A stretch of 51,555 nucleotides of DNA from Flavobacterium panici (lineage in GTDB: Bacteria > Bacteroidota > Bacteroidia > Flavobacteriales > Flavobacteriaceae), in assembly GCF_903819335.1 (NCBI RefSeq), contig NZ_CAIJDE010000047.1, forward strand, positions 134,633-186,187, written 5' to 3'. Each line of letters opens with the position of its first letter. The stretch's first letter is position 1. The position numbers were made by a program, and so were the translations under genes. Positions 1-8,366 of the stretch are shown here, one piece after another. Below the pieces are notes generated by a model that worked only from the letters and a program-made list of their open reading frames with translations, ran no database searches and was not told where the DNA came from.

Positions 1-18
1 CAGCTGAGCTACGTTACT
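1..18 (-). tRNA. 5' part of a tRNA or tRNA fragment, cut by the window edge
   Basis: Read on the minus strand, these bases give a tRNA-like acceptor end followed by TAGCTCAGCTG, the start of a D-arm. The rest lies outside the window, so the isotype cannot be read. It may be a complete tRNA or another truncated copy like those at 199-225 and 384-409. Confidence 0.45.
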
Positions 19-71
19 AAAAACAAATCTAGTACAAAACAAAAAAGCCACTCGATTTGAGTGGCTTTTCG

Positions 72-145
<74 letters not shown>

Positions 146-198
146 ATTTTCTTTAACTTTTAACTTAACCTTTTGACCGTCCCGATTAAAAATCGTGA

Positions 199-225
199 TG
201 CTCTATCCAGCTGAACTATGCGTCC
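199..225 (-). pseudogene. truncated copy of the tRNA-Arg 5' part
   Basis: These 27 bases match the 5' part of the tRNA-Arg at 72-145 (acceptor 5' strand plus D-arm) with one difference (position 215). The match stops at the start of the anticodon stem. A hairpin-like CCCGATT/AATCGTG element (181-197) follows directly on the minus strand. It is not a working tRNA. Confidence 0.75.
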
Positions 226-259
226 ATTTATTTTAAAACTTTATCGCTTAAAGTTTTAG

Positions 260-334
260 TCGGGGTGGCAGGATTCGAACCTGCGGCCTCCTGCTCCCAA
301 AGCAGGCGCGATAACCGGGCTACGCTACACCCCG
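260..334 (-). tRNA. tRNA-Pro (anticodon TGG)
   Basis: On the minus strand the acceptor CGGGGTG (334-328) pairs with CACCCCG, with discriminator A at 260. The anticodon loop TTTGGGA is closed by CCTGC/GCAGG and gives anticodon TGG. The T-arm has GGTTCGAATCC. Confidence 0.95.
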
Positions 335-383
335 AATTAGACATAGATTTGTATCTGTGGTCTTCCCGATCTCAATCGGGACA

Positions 384-409
384 CGATAACCGGGCTACGC
401 TACACCCCG
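384..409 (-). pseudogene. truncated copy of the tRNA-Pro 5' part
   Basis: These 26 bases are identical to the 5' part of the tRNA-Pro at 260-334 (309-334). As in the Arg copy, identity stops at the start of the anticodon stem, and a CCCGAT-CTCA-ATCGGG hairpin (365-380) follows. Confidence 0.75.
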
Positions 410-423
410 TGGCAAAAATTAAG

Positions 424-507
424 CGGAGAGACAGGGACTCGAACCCTGGCGACGGTTACCCGTCGACAGATTAGCAATCTGCTCCATTACCGCTCTGGCA
501 CCTCTCC
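424..507 (-). tRNA. tRNA-Ser (anticodon GCT)
   Basis: On the minus strand GGAGAGG (507-501) pairs with TCTCTCC, with discriminator G at 424 as expected for serine. The anticodon loop TGCTAAT gives GCT. A long variable arm (CGACGGGTAACCGTCG) marks a class II tRNA. It is the first gene of the cluster and shows no truncated copy beside it. Confidence 0.95.
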
Positions 508-539
508 AAGCTCAAGAAACGTGTTCTGTTTTGCGGTTG

Positions 540-570
540 CAAATGTAAGACAACATTCCATTTCTCACAA
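540..570 (-). promoter_or_regulatory. promoter of the tRNA cluster
   Basis: On the minus strand TTG (570-568) is followed after 20 bases by TACATTTG (547-540), a perfect match to the Bacteroidota -7 box TAnnTTTG. It lies 33 bases upstream of the tRNA-Ser 5' end. Confidence 0.6.
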
Positions 571-691
571 CTATTTTTTCGCTTTTTTTTAAGTTTTTTT
601 AATCTTTTCTCTAAAACACTTCACAATCAAACGAATAGAATTAACAAAAAATTCATATTCAATTTAAAATCCATTCCAATTGACGCAAAAT

Positions 692-721
692 TTGAATTTA
701 TTCAAATAAAGAGTAAATTTG
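692..721 (+). promoter_or_regulatory. promoter of the thiolase gene
   Basis: TTG (692-694), 19 bases, then TAAATTTG (714-721) matches the Bacteroidota housekeeping promoter. It leaves a short leader of about 22 bases before the ATG at 748. Confidence 0.55.
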
Positions 722-747
722 CTACATTAACTAATATTAAACAGAAA

Positions 748-1926
748 ATGAACAAAAGAGTTGTTATCGTTTCTGCCGTTAGAACACCTATCGGAAGTTT
801 CATGGGAGGGTTATCTACCGTACCCGCACCACAATTAGGAGCTGCTGCCATAAAAGGAGCCCTTTCAAAAATTAACCTAGACCCAAAATTAGTTGATGAA
901 GTTTTCATGGGGAACGTAATCCAGGCAGGTGTTGGACAAGCTCCGGCTCGTCAGGCTGCCCTTTTTGCAGGACTATCAAACGAAGTTGCTGCCACAACAG
1001 TAAACAAAGTTTGCGCCTCTGGAATGAAAGCTGTAATGTTTGGCGCACAGGCAATCGCTTGCGGTGATGCAGAAATTGTAGTAGCGGGTGGAATGGAAAG
1101 CATGAGCTTAATTCCACACTATGTACAAATGCGTGCCGGAAACAAATTTGGCCCTGCAACAATGCTCGACGGAATGCAAAAAGATGGTTTGACAGATGCT
1201 TACGATAACAACGCAATGGGAGTTTGCGCTGATTTATGTGCAACTGAATACAACATCAGCCGTGAAGAACAGGATAATTTCGCAATTCAGTCTTATGAAA
1301 GAAGCGCAAAAGCCTGGGATGCCGGAAAATTTGACAATGAAGTCGTTCCTGTTGAAGTACCGCAAAGACGCGGCGAACCAATTATTGTTTCTAAGGACGA
1401 AGAATATACCAATGTAAAATTGGATAAAATCCCTTCGTTAAGTGCTGTTTTCACAAAAGACGGAACAGTTACTGCTGCTAACGCCTCAACAATCAACGAC
1501 GGTGCTGCAGCTTTAGTTTTAATGTCTGAAGAAAAAGCAAATGCTTTAGGTTTAAAACCTTTAGCTTACATAAAAGGCTATGCCGATGCTGCACAAGAAC
1601 CAAAATGGTTTACTACAAGTCCGGCAAAAGCATTACCAAAAGCTTTAAACAAAGCAGGAATTGCAATTGGAGATGTTGATTTTTTCGAATTCAACGAAGC
1701 ATTCTCAGTTGTTGGTCTTGCCAATTCAAAAATCTTAAACCTTGATAACGATAAAGTAAACGTAAACGGTGGTGCAGTTTCATTAGGACATCCTCTTGGT
1801 TGTTCAGGAGCTCGTATTATTGTAACTTTACTAAACGTTTTAGAACAAAACAATGCTAAAACCGGAGCGGCTGCAATTTGCAATGGCGGCGGCGGTGCCT
1901 CTGCAATTGTTATCGAAAGAGCTTAA
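748..1926 (+). CDS. acetyl-CoA C-acetyltransferase (thiolase)
   Basis: This is a degradative or biosynthetic thiolase of the AtoB/PhaA group: two acetyl-CoA give acetoacetyl-CoA, or the reverse. At 392 residues it has the family's usual length. The catalytic residues sit at the numbering known from the Zoogloea enzyme: nucleophile Cys89 (VCASGMK), His348 (GHPLGCSG) and Cys378 (CNGGGG). It begins at ATG 748 with a recognisable promoter and ends in a strong hairpin terminator, so it is probably transcribed alone. Sequence alone does not settle whether it serves ketone body or fatty acid breakdown, or branched-chain amino acid use. The family call is sure. Confidence 0.94.
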   Translation: MNKRVVIVSAVRTPIGSFMGGLSTVPAPQLGAAAIKGALSKINLDPKLVDEVFMGNVIQAGVGQAPARQAALFAGLSNEVAATTVNKVCASGMKAVMFGAQAIACGDAEIVVAGGMESMSLIPHYVQMRAGNKFGPATMLDGMQKDGLTDAYDNNAMGVCADLCATEYNISREEQDNFAIQSYERSAKAWDAGKFDNEVVPVEVPQRRGEPIIVSKDEEYTNVKLDKIPSLSAVFTKDGTVTAANASTINDGAAALVLMSEEKANALGLKPLAYIKGYADAAQEPKWFTTSPAKALPKALNKAGIAIGDVDFFEFNEAFSVVGLANSKILNLDNDKVNVNGGAVSLGHPLGCSGARIIVTLLNVLEQNNAKTGAAAICNGGGGASAIVIERA

Positions 1927-1937
1927 AATAATATTTC

Positions 1938-1974
1938 ATTAGGAGTTATTAGAAATTAATAACTCCTAATTTTT
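1938..1974 (+). terminator. intrinsic terminator after the thiolase
   Basis: A perfect 14-base stem (ATTAGGAGTTATTA at 1938-1951 with its complement at 1957-1970), a 5-base loop, then TTTT, beginning 12 bases after the stop codon. Confidence 0.75.
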
Positions 1975-1992
1975 AACTAATACATTATCTAA

Positions 1993-2754
1993 ATGTTCGG
2001 AATCTGCAATCTTGCCATAGTACCCGTTCGATCTGAGCCTAGTGACAGAAGTGAAATCGTTACACAACTTTTGTTTGGCGAACACATCGAAATTTTAGAA
2101 CGCCAAAATCAATGGGCACGAATAAAAATTCAGTTTGATGATTATATAGGCTGGGTAGATTCTAAACAATATCAGATAATTTCTCAGGAGCAGTACAATC
2201 AGTTAAGTAAAGAAGCCATTATTTTGAATGCAGATTTGATTGACTATATCACTGCGCCTAACAATCTATTGCTTCCAATTCCGCTTGGAGCCTCTTTATC
2301 TTTTCTAAACAACAGCGAAATCAATACTTCAAATTTTGATTTTGAGGGAACCAAAACAAGCGGCATAAAACCAAAAAGCGCCTTAATAAATACTGCTTTC
2401 ATGTATTTAAACGCACCATATTTATGGGGTGGAAAAACACCATTCGGAATCGATTGTTCCGGTTTTACACAAATGGTTTACAAACTAAACGGATATAAAA
2501 TTCATCGTGATGCTTCACAACAAGCACTCGAAGGTGAATCTTTAAGTTTTATTGAAGAAAGTGAAGTTGGCGACTTAGCCTTTTTTGACAATGACGAAGG
2601 CAACATCATACACGTTGGAATCATTATGGAGAATAATTACATCATTCACGCAAGTGGAAAAGTACGTATTGACCGTTTAGATCACACCGGAATTTACAAT
2701 CCAGAATTAAACAAGCACACTCACAAACTACGTGTAATTAAGAAAATCATTTGA
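1993..2754 (+). CDS. NlpC/P60 family (C40) cell-wall peptidase with SH3-like domain
   Basis: This is a cysteine peptidase that cuts peptidoglycan stem peptides. Residues about 1-62 look like a bacterial SH3 domain (VRSEPSDRSEIVTQLLFGE ... GWVDSKQY). Residues 130-253 are the NlpC/P60 domain, with Cys155 (GIDCSG), His207 (HVGI) and His219 (HASG) as the catalytic set. No signal peptide or lipobox is visible at the N-terminus, which is odd for a wall enzyme. It could be exported another way, or act in recycling of cytoplasmic muropeptides. An unknown 161-residue gene follows after 18 bases and may share its transcript. Confidence 0.88.
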   Translation: MFGICNLAIVPVRSEPSDRSEIVTQLLFGEHIEILERQNQWARIKIQFDDYIGWVDSKQYQIISQEQYNQLSKEAIILNADLIDYITAPNNLLLPIPLGASLSFLNNSEINTSNFDFEGTKTSGIKPKSALINTAFMYLNAPYLWGGKTPFGIDCSGFTQMVYKLNGYKIHRDASQQALEGESLSFIEESEVGDLAFFDNDEGNIIHVGIIMENNYIIHASGKVRIDRLDHTGIYNPELNKHTHKLRVIKKII

Positions 2755-2772
2755 TTTTTAAATTAAGGAATT

Positions 2773-3258
2773 ATGAGATTTTTTGATTTTCTGTTAAAAA
2801 CCAAATCTAGTAAATCAAAAGATTTTATAACCCCTAGTTTTTCTAGTTCAGTTGAAAAAGCAATACTATTTATTGACTCATCAGAAAAAAGTCTTGATGG
2901 AGATACTTTATTTGAAAAGTTATCTGAAATTTGCGAAAACAACTTTGAAGCTCAGGAAATATATTTATTTCTTCCTATTGCCTTTGTTAGATTATTTCTT
3001 CCAAAAGTAAATTGGAGTTATACTTATAATGAGATTGATTCAAACGGAAAAGAAACAAAAAAAGCATTTGAAAATACAGAATCATATCAAATAATACTTC
3101 AAGTCTCAGAAAAACATTTTCAAAAACTATCTCGAGAGACTATTATAAAAATTGCTGGAAGAAGTGCAGAATTTAATGTAATGAATCAGTTACTTCTCGA
3201 TAATAAAAATGCCAAACCAGAAGATATAAAACTATCAGAAACTACAATAATTAGATAA
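2773..3258 (+). CDS. hypothetical protein
   Basis: This is a 161-residue soluble-looking protein with no signal peptide, membrane segment or motif I recognise. The central part (about 60-85) is hydrophobic with YLFLPIAFVRLFLP, followed by a polar stretch. AAGGA sits 6 bases before the ATG. It lies 18 bases behind the NlpC/P60 gene, so the two are probably co-transcribed. Its length and single-domain look recall small immunity-type or accessory proteins, but this is a guess. Confidence 0.75.
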   Translation: MRFFDFLLKTKSSKSKDFITPSFSSSVEKAILFIDSSEKSLDGDTLFEKLSEICENNFEAQEIYLFLPIAFVRLFLPKVNWSYTYNEIDSNGKETKKAFENTESYQIILQVSEKHFQKLSRETIIKIAGRSAEFNVMNQLLLDNKNAKPEDIKLSETTIIR

Positions 3259-3284
3259 TTTTCTATTCACAGATATAAAAAATC

Positions 3285-3356
3285 ATTTTTAATCCAATAA
3301 ATCTGTGGCAAAAAAAACATAAAAATCGTTTAAATCCGCGTCATACGCGTGCCCAA
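3285..3356. repeat. dispersed intergenic repeat remnant
   Basis: The short gap between convergent genes holds 'aatctgtggcaaaaaa' and 'aaatccgcgtcat', both parts of the repeat families seen in several other gaps (for example 9650-9670, 16247-16270 and 11140-11180). Confidence 0.45.
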
Positions 3357-4202
3357 TCACGCACTAATACGAATCGTCTTTCTAAATTCCGAAGGACTAT
3401 TCCCTCTCTGTTTTTTAAAGAATTTATTAAAATGGCTTTCATCCGTAAAACCAAATTCATACGCAATTTCATTAATACGTTTATCGCTGAATTGTAAACG
3501 ATGCTCAATCAATTTTGTTTTATAATTGCTGATATATTGCTGCATGGTTTCGCTGGCATGTTTTTTAAAATAACGGCCTAAATACGTATTCGAAATTCCG
3601 AAATAATCACTTATAGATTCCGCTTTAATCTTCTCAGGATAATAAATATTCGTTTGAATATATTGCAAAATATCCATCGCTCTGGCTTCAGAATTAATAT
3701 TTACCTGCTCCGGTAAATACTTCGCAATATTTCTTGCCACAATAATAATCAACGTATTAACCAATTGCTGAATCAATTCTTTATTATAAACATCCTTATC
3801 CTGATGTTCACGAATAATAGCCTCCACCATTACTTTCACCAAACATTTATCAGCATGATTTTTTAAAATACAACCCGGCTGATGATTAGCATTTTGCAGA
3901 ATATATTCTAAACGCTGAATATTCTCGTTTTGCAGACTGGAATTTTTCAAATAAATATCATTAAACCTCAAAAAGAAAAACTTCGTTTCGGTTTCAATTG
4001 TAAAATTATGGCAATCCTCAGGCGTCAATAAAAACATATGTCCCGCATCATATTCAAAAATATTTTTGTTGATACACTGCGTTCCAGTTCCGCCTAAAAT
4101 ATAAACCAATTCAAAGAAATTATGACGATCTCCAACATCCGGATATTCACCCAATGTTTCAAAAGATACAGTAAACGGTTCGTATAAATTTTCTTTTTTC
4201 AT
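3357..4202 (-). CDS. AraC family transcriptional regulator
   Basis: This regulator has an N-terminal cupin-like sensing domain (about residues 10-150) and a C-terminal pair of helix-turn-helix units (about 185-280: YFGISNTYLGRYFKKH and RINEIAYEFGFTDESHFNKFFKK). I chose ATG at 4202 (MKKENLYEPF, 281 residues) over a TTG 12 bases upstream. It is divergent from the aldo/keto reductase at 4322, so it probably controls that gene and perhaps the MdaB group downstream. The ligand is unknown. Confidence 0.9.
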   Translation of the reverse strand: MKKENLYEPFTVSFETLGEYPDVGDRHNFFELVYILGGTGTQCINKNIFEYDAGHMFLLTPEDCHNFTIETETKFFFLRFNDIYLKNSSLQNENIQRLEYILQNANHQPGCILKNHADKCLVKVMVEAIIREHQDKDVYNKELIQQLVNTLIIIVARNIAKYLPEQVNINSEARAMDILQYIQTNIYYPEKIKAESISDYFGISNTYLGRYFKKHASETMQQYISNYKTKLIEHRLQFSDKRINEIAYEFGFTDESHFNKFFKKQRGNSPSEFRKTIRISA

Positions 4203-4227
4203 AATCTGCAACAATTAATTCAGGATG

Positions 4228-4259
4228 CAAATATACCTAAAAAAGACAAATATATACAA
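4228..4259 (-). promoter_or_regulatory. promoter of the AraC-type regulator
   Basis: On the minus strand TTG (4259-4257), 21 bases, then TATATTTG (4235-4228). It is a good Bacteroidota promoter about 26 bases before the ATG, which supports the start at 4202. Confidence 0.5.
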
Positions 4260-4281
4260 TTTAACACTAAAAAAAATGGTA

Positions 4282-4289
4282 TAATTTTG
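4282..4289 (+). promoter_or_regulatory. -7 element of the aldo/keto reductase gene
   Basis: TAATTTTG matches TAnnTTTG, 32 bases before the ATG. No clear TTG is present at the -33 position, which would fit a promoter needing the divergent AraC-type activator. Confidence 0.45.
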
Positions 4290-4321
4290 TCAAATAATTT
4301 TAAGATATCAATTTTAACATC

Positions 4322-5308
4322 ATGGAATATAGAAAATTAGGCAACTCAGAACTTGAATTATCAACTATAACTTACGGTGCATTTGCCATTGGCGGAAACA
4401 TGTGGGGCGGAAACGAAAAGAAAGATTCAATCGACTCTATTCACGCATCAATCGCTCACGGCGTAACCACAATTGACACCGCTCCTTTTTACGGATTTGG
4501 TTTAAGTGAAGAAATGATTGGCGAAGCTTTAAAATCTCAAGATCGTTCAAAAGTACAATTGTTAACCAAATTTGGTTTGGTTTGGGACGGAAGCAATAAC
4601 GGAAAAGGCGATTTCTTTTTTGATGCCGACGATAACGGAAAAAAATTACCAATTTATAAATACGCTTCAAAAAACAACATCATAAAAGAAGTTGAAGAAA
4701 GCTTAAAACGTCTTCAAACAGATTATATTGACTTATTGCAAATTCACTGGCCGGACTCCACTACTCCAATTCAGGAAACTATGGAAGCTATGGAAATTCT
4801 TATTCAACAAGGAAAAATCAGAGCAGCCGGAGTTAGTAATTACAATGCTGAACAAATTAAAGAAGCGCAAAAAACAATTCAGTTAGCTTCAAACCAAGTT
4901 CCTTTTAGTATGCTGAATCAGGCAATTCAAACTGATTTAGTTCCGCTTACAATTCAGGAAAACATCGGAATCATTGCTTACAGTCCAATGGAAAGAGGTT
5001 TGCTAACCGGAAAATATTTCACCGACAGTAAATTAAAGGATAACGATCATAGAAATGGTTATTTCGGTCAATTCGATCTTCAAAAAGTAAAAACTTTGGT
5101 AGAAGAATTAAGTTCATTGGCAAATGCAAAACAGATGTCAATTTCACAATTGGTTTTACGCTGGACAACTTTACAAAAAGGAATTACAATTGTTTTAGCC
5201 GGAGCAAGAAATGCAGAACAAGCTATTTCAAACGCAAAAACAATGGATTTCGATTTATCAGCTTCAGAATTGGAATTTATTAATCAGGCGATTTCGAAAC
5301 TGAAATAA
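4322..5308 (+). CDS. aldo/keto reductase
   Basis: This is an NADPH-dependent oxidoreductase with the (beta/alpha)8 fold that reduces aldehydes or ketones. The catalytic tetrad is present as Asp52 and Tyr57 (IDTAPFYGFG), Lys83 (LTKFG) and His142 (LQIHWPD). The C-terminal cofactor region has the usual GITIVLAGARN. At 328 residues it has normal length. It is divergent from an AraC-type regulator and precedes two other detoxification-type reductases, separated from them by a repeat-rich gap. Substrate unknown. Confidence 0.92.
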   Translation: MEYRKLGNSELELSTITYGAFAIGGNMWGGNEKKDSIDSIHASIAHGVTTIDTAPFYGFGLSEEMIGEALKSQDRSKVQLLTKFGLVWDGSNNGKGDFFFDADDNGKKLPIYKYASKNNIIKEVEESLKRLQTDYIDLLQIHWPDSTTPIQETMEAMEILIQQGKIRAAGVSNYNAEQIKEAQKTIQLASNQVPFSMLNQAIQTDLVPLTIQENIGIIAYSPMERGLLTGKYFTDSKLKDNDHRNGYFGQFDLQKVKTLVEELSSLANAKQMSISQLVLRWTTLQKGITIVLAGARNAEQAISNAKTMDFDLSASELEFINQAISKLK

Positions 5309-5314
5309 TTCTAA

Positions 5315-5513
5315 ACACATAGAAACATAGTTTTTAGGAATCTTAAAAAAGGCGTTTCACTTGCATTAACAAACATAGTCAACACAATATTGTCATTTCG
5401 AGGAACGAGAAATCTGCGCCAGAAACTCTACAAAAATTTGAGAACTATGTGTGAGAAACTAGTTTCTTTCAATTACCTTTTTTAGAAAAGAAAAATCTAT
5501 GTCTCTATGTGTT
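5315..5513. repeat. inverted-repeat element F with an inserted element C half
   Basis: Ends ACACATAGAAACATAG (5315-5330) and its near-complement (5498-5513, one mismatch) bound an element also seen at 26317-26449. Here 66 extra bases (5379-5444) split the inner 'aacatag|ctatgtgt' junction. The insert carries 'tgtcatttcgaggaacgaga', the left arm of another repeat family. Confidence 0.65.
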
Positions 5514-5548
5514 TCAAAAAAAATCTCAAAAAATTAAATAATTTAGAA

Positions 5549-5650
5549 TTTGGGCGTGTCCCTTCGGGGCGGGCTTTCGGCTATATCTTTTATTCCGCTA
5601 TCGCTTCATAAAAGGATACCGCCTCTATCCCTCACGCGTCCCGAATTCAT
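5549..5650. repeat. GC-rich dispersed element before mdaB
   Basis: A stretch much richer in GC than its surroundings, running 'gggcgtgtcccttcgg' to 'ccctcacgcgtcccg'. It resembles the GC-rich tail at 18953-19014 ('ggctatccgggctacttcgg', 'cctatccctctcgcgg'). It is open in frame with mdaB and so creates a false 39-residue extension. Confidence 0.5.
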
Positions 5651-5666
5651 CAGAAAAAAAAGTAAA

Positions 5667-6272
5667 ATGAAGAAAATATTTATCATCAACGGAAGTCAAA
5701 ATTTCGCACATTCAGGCGGAAAATTCAATGAAACCGTTACCGATTGGACAATCGAATACTTAAAGAACAGTAACAAATTTGAAATAAAAACAACCGACAT
5801 CAAACAAGATTTTGACTTAGAAGAAGAAGTTGAAAAATTTGTTTGGGCAGATGTTGTAGTATATCACACACCGGTTTGGTGGTTTCAGTTACCAAATCTT
5901 TTCAAGAAATACATCGACGACGTTTTTACAGCCGGACACAACAAAGGAATTTACAAAAGCGACGGAAGAAGCCGGGTAAATCCTGATATCAATTACGGAA
6001 CAGGCGGACAATTACACGGACGCAAATATATGCTGACCACAAGTTGGAATGCACCTGCAACTGCCTTCACACTTACGGGAGAATTCTTCGAAGAAACATC
6101 TGTAGATCAAGGAGCTATGTTTGGTTTCCATAAAATGAATAAATTTGTAGGTATGGAAAAATTAAACAGTTTCCATTTCCACGACGTTGAAAAAGGTGCA
6201 ACTGCAGAAAACATTGTCATCTTCAAAGAAAATTACACCAAACACTTAGAAGAAACTTTTAAAACCTTATAA
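5667..6272 (+). CDS. mdaB: NAD(P)H-dependent oxidoreductase, MdaB-like
   Basis: This is a flavodoxin-fold FAD enzyme that reduces quinones by two electrons, protecting against quinone stress. Visible family marks are the N-terminal INGSQNFAHSGGKFN, YHTPVWWFQLPNLFKKYIDDVF and the loop GGQLHGRKYMLTTSWNAP. I chose ATG 5667 (201 residues, the family's length). The open frame extends upstream only through a GC-rich repeat. The next gene is a YgiN-like monooxygenase starting 2 bases on; mdaB-ygiN is also the arrangement in E. coli, which supports the call. Confidence 0.9.
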   Translation: MKKIFIINGSQNFAHSGGKFNETVTDWTIEYLKNSNKFEIKTTDIKQDFDLEEEVEKFVWADVVVYHTPVWWFQLPNLFKKYIDDVFTAGHNKGIYKSDGRSRVNPDINYGTGGQLHGRKYMLTTSWNAPATAFTLTGEFFEETSVDQGAMFGFHKMNKFVGMEKLNSFHFHDVEKGATAENIVIFKENYTKHLEETFKTL

Positions 6273-6274
6273 TC

Positions 6275-6553
6275 ATGATCTCTATCACCGCAATTATAAA
6301 AAGCAAACAGGAAAACATTGAAGAAGTTAAAAACCTGATTCAAAATCTGGTTACACAAACCAGAAAAGAAGAAGCCTGCGTTCGTTATGATCTTCACACA
6401 ACTGATAATGTTTTCATTATTTGGGAAGAATGGAAAGATCAGGCCGGACTTGATATTCACAACAATCAGCCTTATTTATTAGACTTTATTGCAAAAAGCG
6501 AAGCCTTAACTTCTGCACCAATTCAGGTTTACAAAACAATCCAAATTCTTTAA
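6275..6553 (+). CDS. antibiotic biosynthesis monooxygenase domain protein, YgiN-like
   Basis: This is a small (92 residues) dimeric ferredoxin-like fold protein of the ABM superfamily. Typical marks are EACVRYDLHTT and FIIWEEWKDQAGLDIH. YgiN of E. coli oxidises menadiol and is thought to cycle quinones with MdaB. The gene starts 2 bases after mdaB and is surely co-transcribed. The exact substrate cannot be read. Confidence 0.88.
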   Translation: MISITAIIKSKQENIEEVKNLIQNLVTQTRKEEACVRYDLHTTDNVFIIWEEWKDQAGLDIHNNQPYLLDFIAKSEALTSAPIQVYKTIQIL

Positions 6554-6565
6554 TTAAGTAAAGCT

Positions 6566-7543
6566 ATGAAAGCACTTTTCACAAATACATACGAATCTGA
6601 ATTCGCAAAAACTGAGATTGAAAAACCAACTCCTAAAAAAGGAGAAGTTTTAGTTAAAATACACGCAAGTGGCGTAAACCCAATCGATAACAAAATCCGA
6701 CTTGGACTTTCACCTTATGCATCACCTGTTTTACCAGCTGTTTTAGGAACAGATCTTGCCGGAGTAATTGAAGAAATCGGTGAAGGCGTAACAGAATTTA
6801 AAGTTGGTCACGAAGTTTACGGACTTGCAGGCGGCGTTTTAGGTTTACAAGGAACTTTAGCAGAATACACCGCTGTCGATGCAGATTTATTGGCTATAAA
6901 ACCAAAAAATCTAAGCATGAAAGAAGCTGCAGGAATTCCGCTAGTATTGCTTACCGCTTGGGAAGGTTTAATTGACAGAGCGAAAGTTCAAAAAGGTGAC
7001 AAAGTTTTGGTTCACGCCGGAGCTGGCGGCGTTGGTCACATGGTCGTACAACTGGCTAAAATTTTTGGTGCCGATGTATATGCAACGGTTTCTTATCAAA
7101 AAGCAGAAATTGTAAAATCGTATGGAGCAACTGCGATTGATAAAAACACACCCGTTGAAGATTATGTAAATCAATACACAAACGGAAAAGGTTTTGATAT
7201 TATTTACGACACCCTTGGAGGTCAGTCTCTTGACGATTCATTTAAAGCCATTCGTCATTACGGGCAAATTAGCAGCTGTTATGCTTTCGGAACACATACT
7301 TTAGCAACAAGTTCACTTCGTTCAGCAAGTATTCACGGTGTTTTCGTTTTACGTCCAATGATTGGCAACGAAAACCGAAAACATCATGGAGATATTTTAA
7401 AAGAAACAACAAAATTAATTGAAGAAGGAAAGCTAAAACCACTAATTGATTCTAGAACATTCAATTTAGACAATGCAATGGAAGCTCACAAAGCTGTAAG
7501 CGACGGTTCTGCAATTGGAAAAATTGTTGTAGATATTATTTAA
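6566..7543 (+). CDS. NADP-dependent quinone-oxidoreductase-like protein (MDR family)
   Basis: This is a medium-chain dehydrogenase/reductase of the zeta-crystallin/quinone oxidoreductase group. It has an N-terminal GroES-like domain (NPIDNKIRLG; GTDLAGVIEEIGEGV) and a Rossmann domain with AGAGGVG at 151-157. The zinc-binding residues of true alcohol dehydrogenases are absent, as expected for this group. It is the third gene after mdaB and the ABM gene (12-base gap), together forming a quinone or electrophile stress operon. It ends just before an inverted repeat shared with the convergent methyltransferase gene. Confidence 0.9.
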   Translation: MKALFTNTYESEFAKTEIEKPTPKKGEVLVKIHASGVNPIDNKIRLGLSPYASPVLPAVLGTDLAGVIEEIGEGVTEFKVGHEVYGLAGGVLGLQGTLAEYTAVDADLLAIKPKNLSMKEAAGIPLVLLTAWEGLIDRAKVQKGDKVLVHAGAGGVGHMVVQLAKIFGADVYATVSYQKAEIVKSYGATAIDKNTPVEDYVNQYTNGKGFDIIYDTLGGQSLDDSFKAIRHYGQISSCYAFGTHTLATSSLRSASIHGVFVLRPMIGNENRKHHGDILKETTKLIEEGKLKPLIDSRTFNLDNAMEAHKAVSDGSAIGKIVVDII

Positions 7544-7549
7544 GTTTTT

Positions 7550-7637
7550 TTTGCCACGAATTACACGAATTTTCACGAATTATTTTTTTTAACTAGAGAA
7601 ATAAAAATTCGTGGAAATTAGCGTAATTCGTGGCAAA
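7550..7637. repeat. inverted repeat, family A (gccacgaattacacgaatt)
   Basis: The left arm (7550-7580) and its complement (7606-7636) read 'tttgccacgaattacacgaa' and 'gtaattcgtggcaaa'. It lies between convergent genes and may act as a two-way terminator. The same family recurs at 9717-9741, 16137-16215, 16282-16311 and 37583-37620. Confidence 0.65.
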
Positions 7638-7641
7638 CTTT

Positions 7642-8349
7642 TTATTTAATTCCGCCAAAAGCGCCAAAACACATATTCTTATGTAAAATCTCTACGCTTT
7701 TGAAACCCACTTTTTTCATCAAATCCAATTGATAATTCATTGATCTTGGGGTATCTTCTTTGGCAATATAGTCAAATACATTTTGACGATATTCAGCTCC
7801 GCCAATTCCTTCTAAATATTCACCATATCGCTGCCAGGTATATTCATTTAATAATTCTGTTTCCTGCGTAATTAAATCTGAAATCATAAAACAACCGCCC
7901 GGTTTTAATAATTTAAACAACTTTGTAAAAGTAGTTTCCCAATCTTCATCATCTCTCAAATGATGCAAAACTGCTCCGGCCAAAATAATATCAAAACTAT
8001 TTTCTTCTAAATCTACTTCCCGAATATCACCTTGTTTAATTTCAACTTTCCCGTTTGTTTCTGCTGAAACCCTTTCAAAAGCTTTATTCAACATTGGCAA
8101 ACTTAAATCGACCAAAGTGCAGTTTAAATTTGGCAATTTAGACAACATCATTAAAGTATAATTTCCGGCACCGCAGCCAATATCTAAAACATGAGTAGCA
8201 TTTGGAACAATTCGTTTTGAAGCTTCCGTAATTAATTCTAACGAAACTTTAGCGTCAATTGTAGATAATTGTCCTGTTTCTAAATTCGAAAATCGTTCGA
8301 CATCATTGTCAAACCTTTCTCTGATCTCTGTAATAGTTGATTTTTTCAT
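7642..8349 (-). CDS. class I SAM-dependent methyltransferase
   Basis: This is a Rossmann-fold methyltransferase. Motif I (VLDIGCGAGNY) is at residues 54-64, the acidic end of beta-2 at Asp81, then IRE, FDIILAGAVLHH and LLKPGGCFMISDL. I start at ATG 8349 (235 residues) rather than a GTG at 8373, because the extra codons lie inside an intergenic repeat. It is divergent from a LysR regulator that may control it. The substrate (small molecule or other) is unknown. Confidence 0.88.
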   Translation of the reverse strand: MKKSTITEIRERFDNDVERFSNLETGQLSTIDAKVSLELITEASKRIVPNATHVLDIGCGAGNYTLMMLSKLPNLNCTLVDLSLPMLNKAFERVSAETNGKVEIKQGDIREVDLEENSFDIILAGAVLHHLRDDEDWETTFTKLFKLLKPGGCFMISDLITQETELLNEYTWQRYGEYLEGIGGAEYRQNVFDYIAKEDTPRSMNYQLDLMKKVGFKSVEILHKNMCFGAFGGIK

Positions 8350-8366
8350 AACTTTTGTTTTTTGTT

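Noticed and set aside
265..474. Open frame of 69 codons across the tRNA cluster
   Set aside because: It runs through tRNA-Pro and tRNA-Ser and their copies; the peptide is a translation of tRNA sequence.
5550..5666. N-terminal extension of mdaB by 39 codons
   Set aside because: The extension is the translation of a GC-rich dispersed repeat and uses a non-ATG start; the MdaB fold begins at MKKIFIING.
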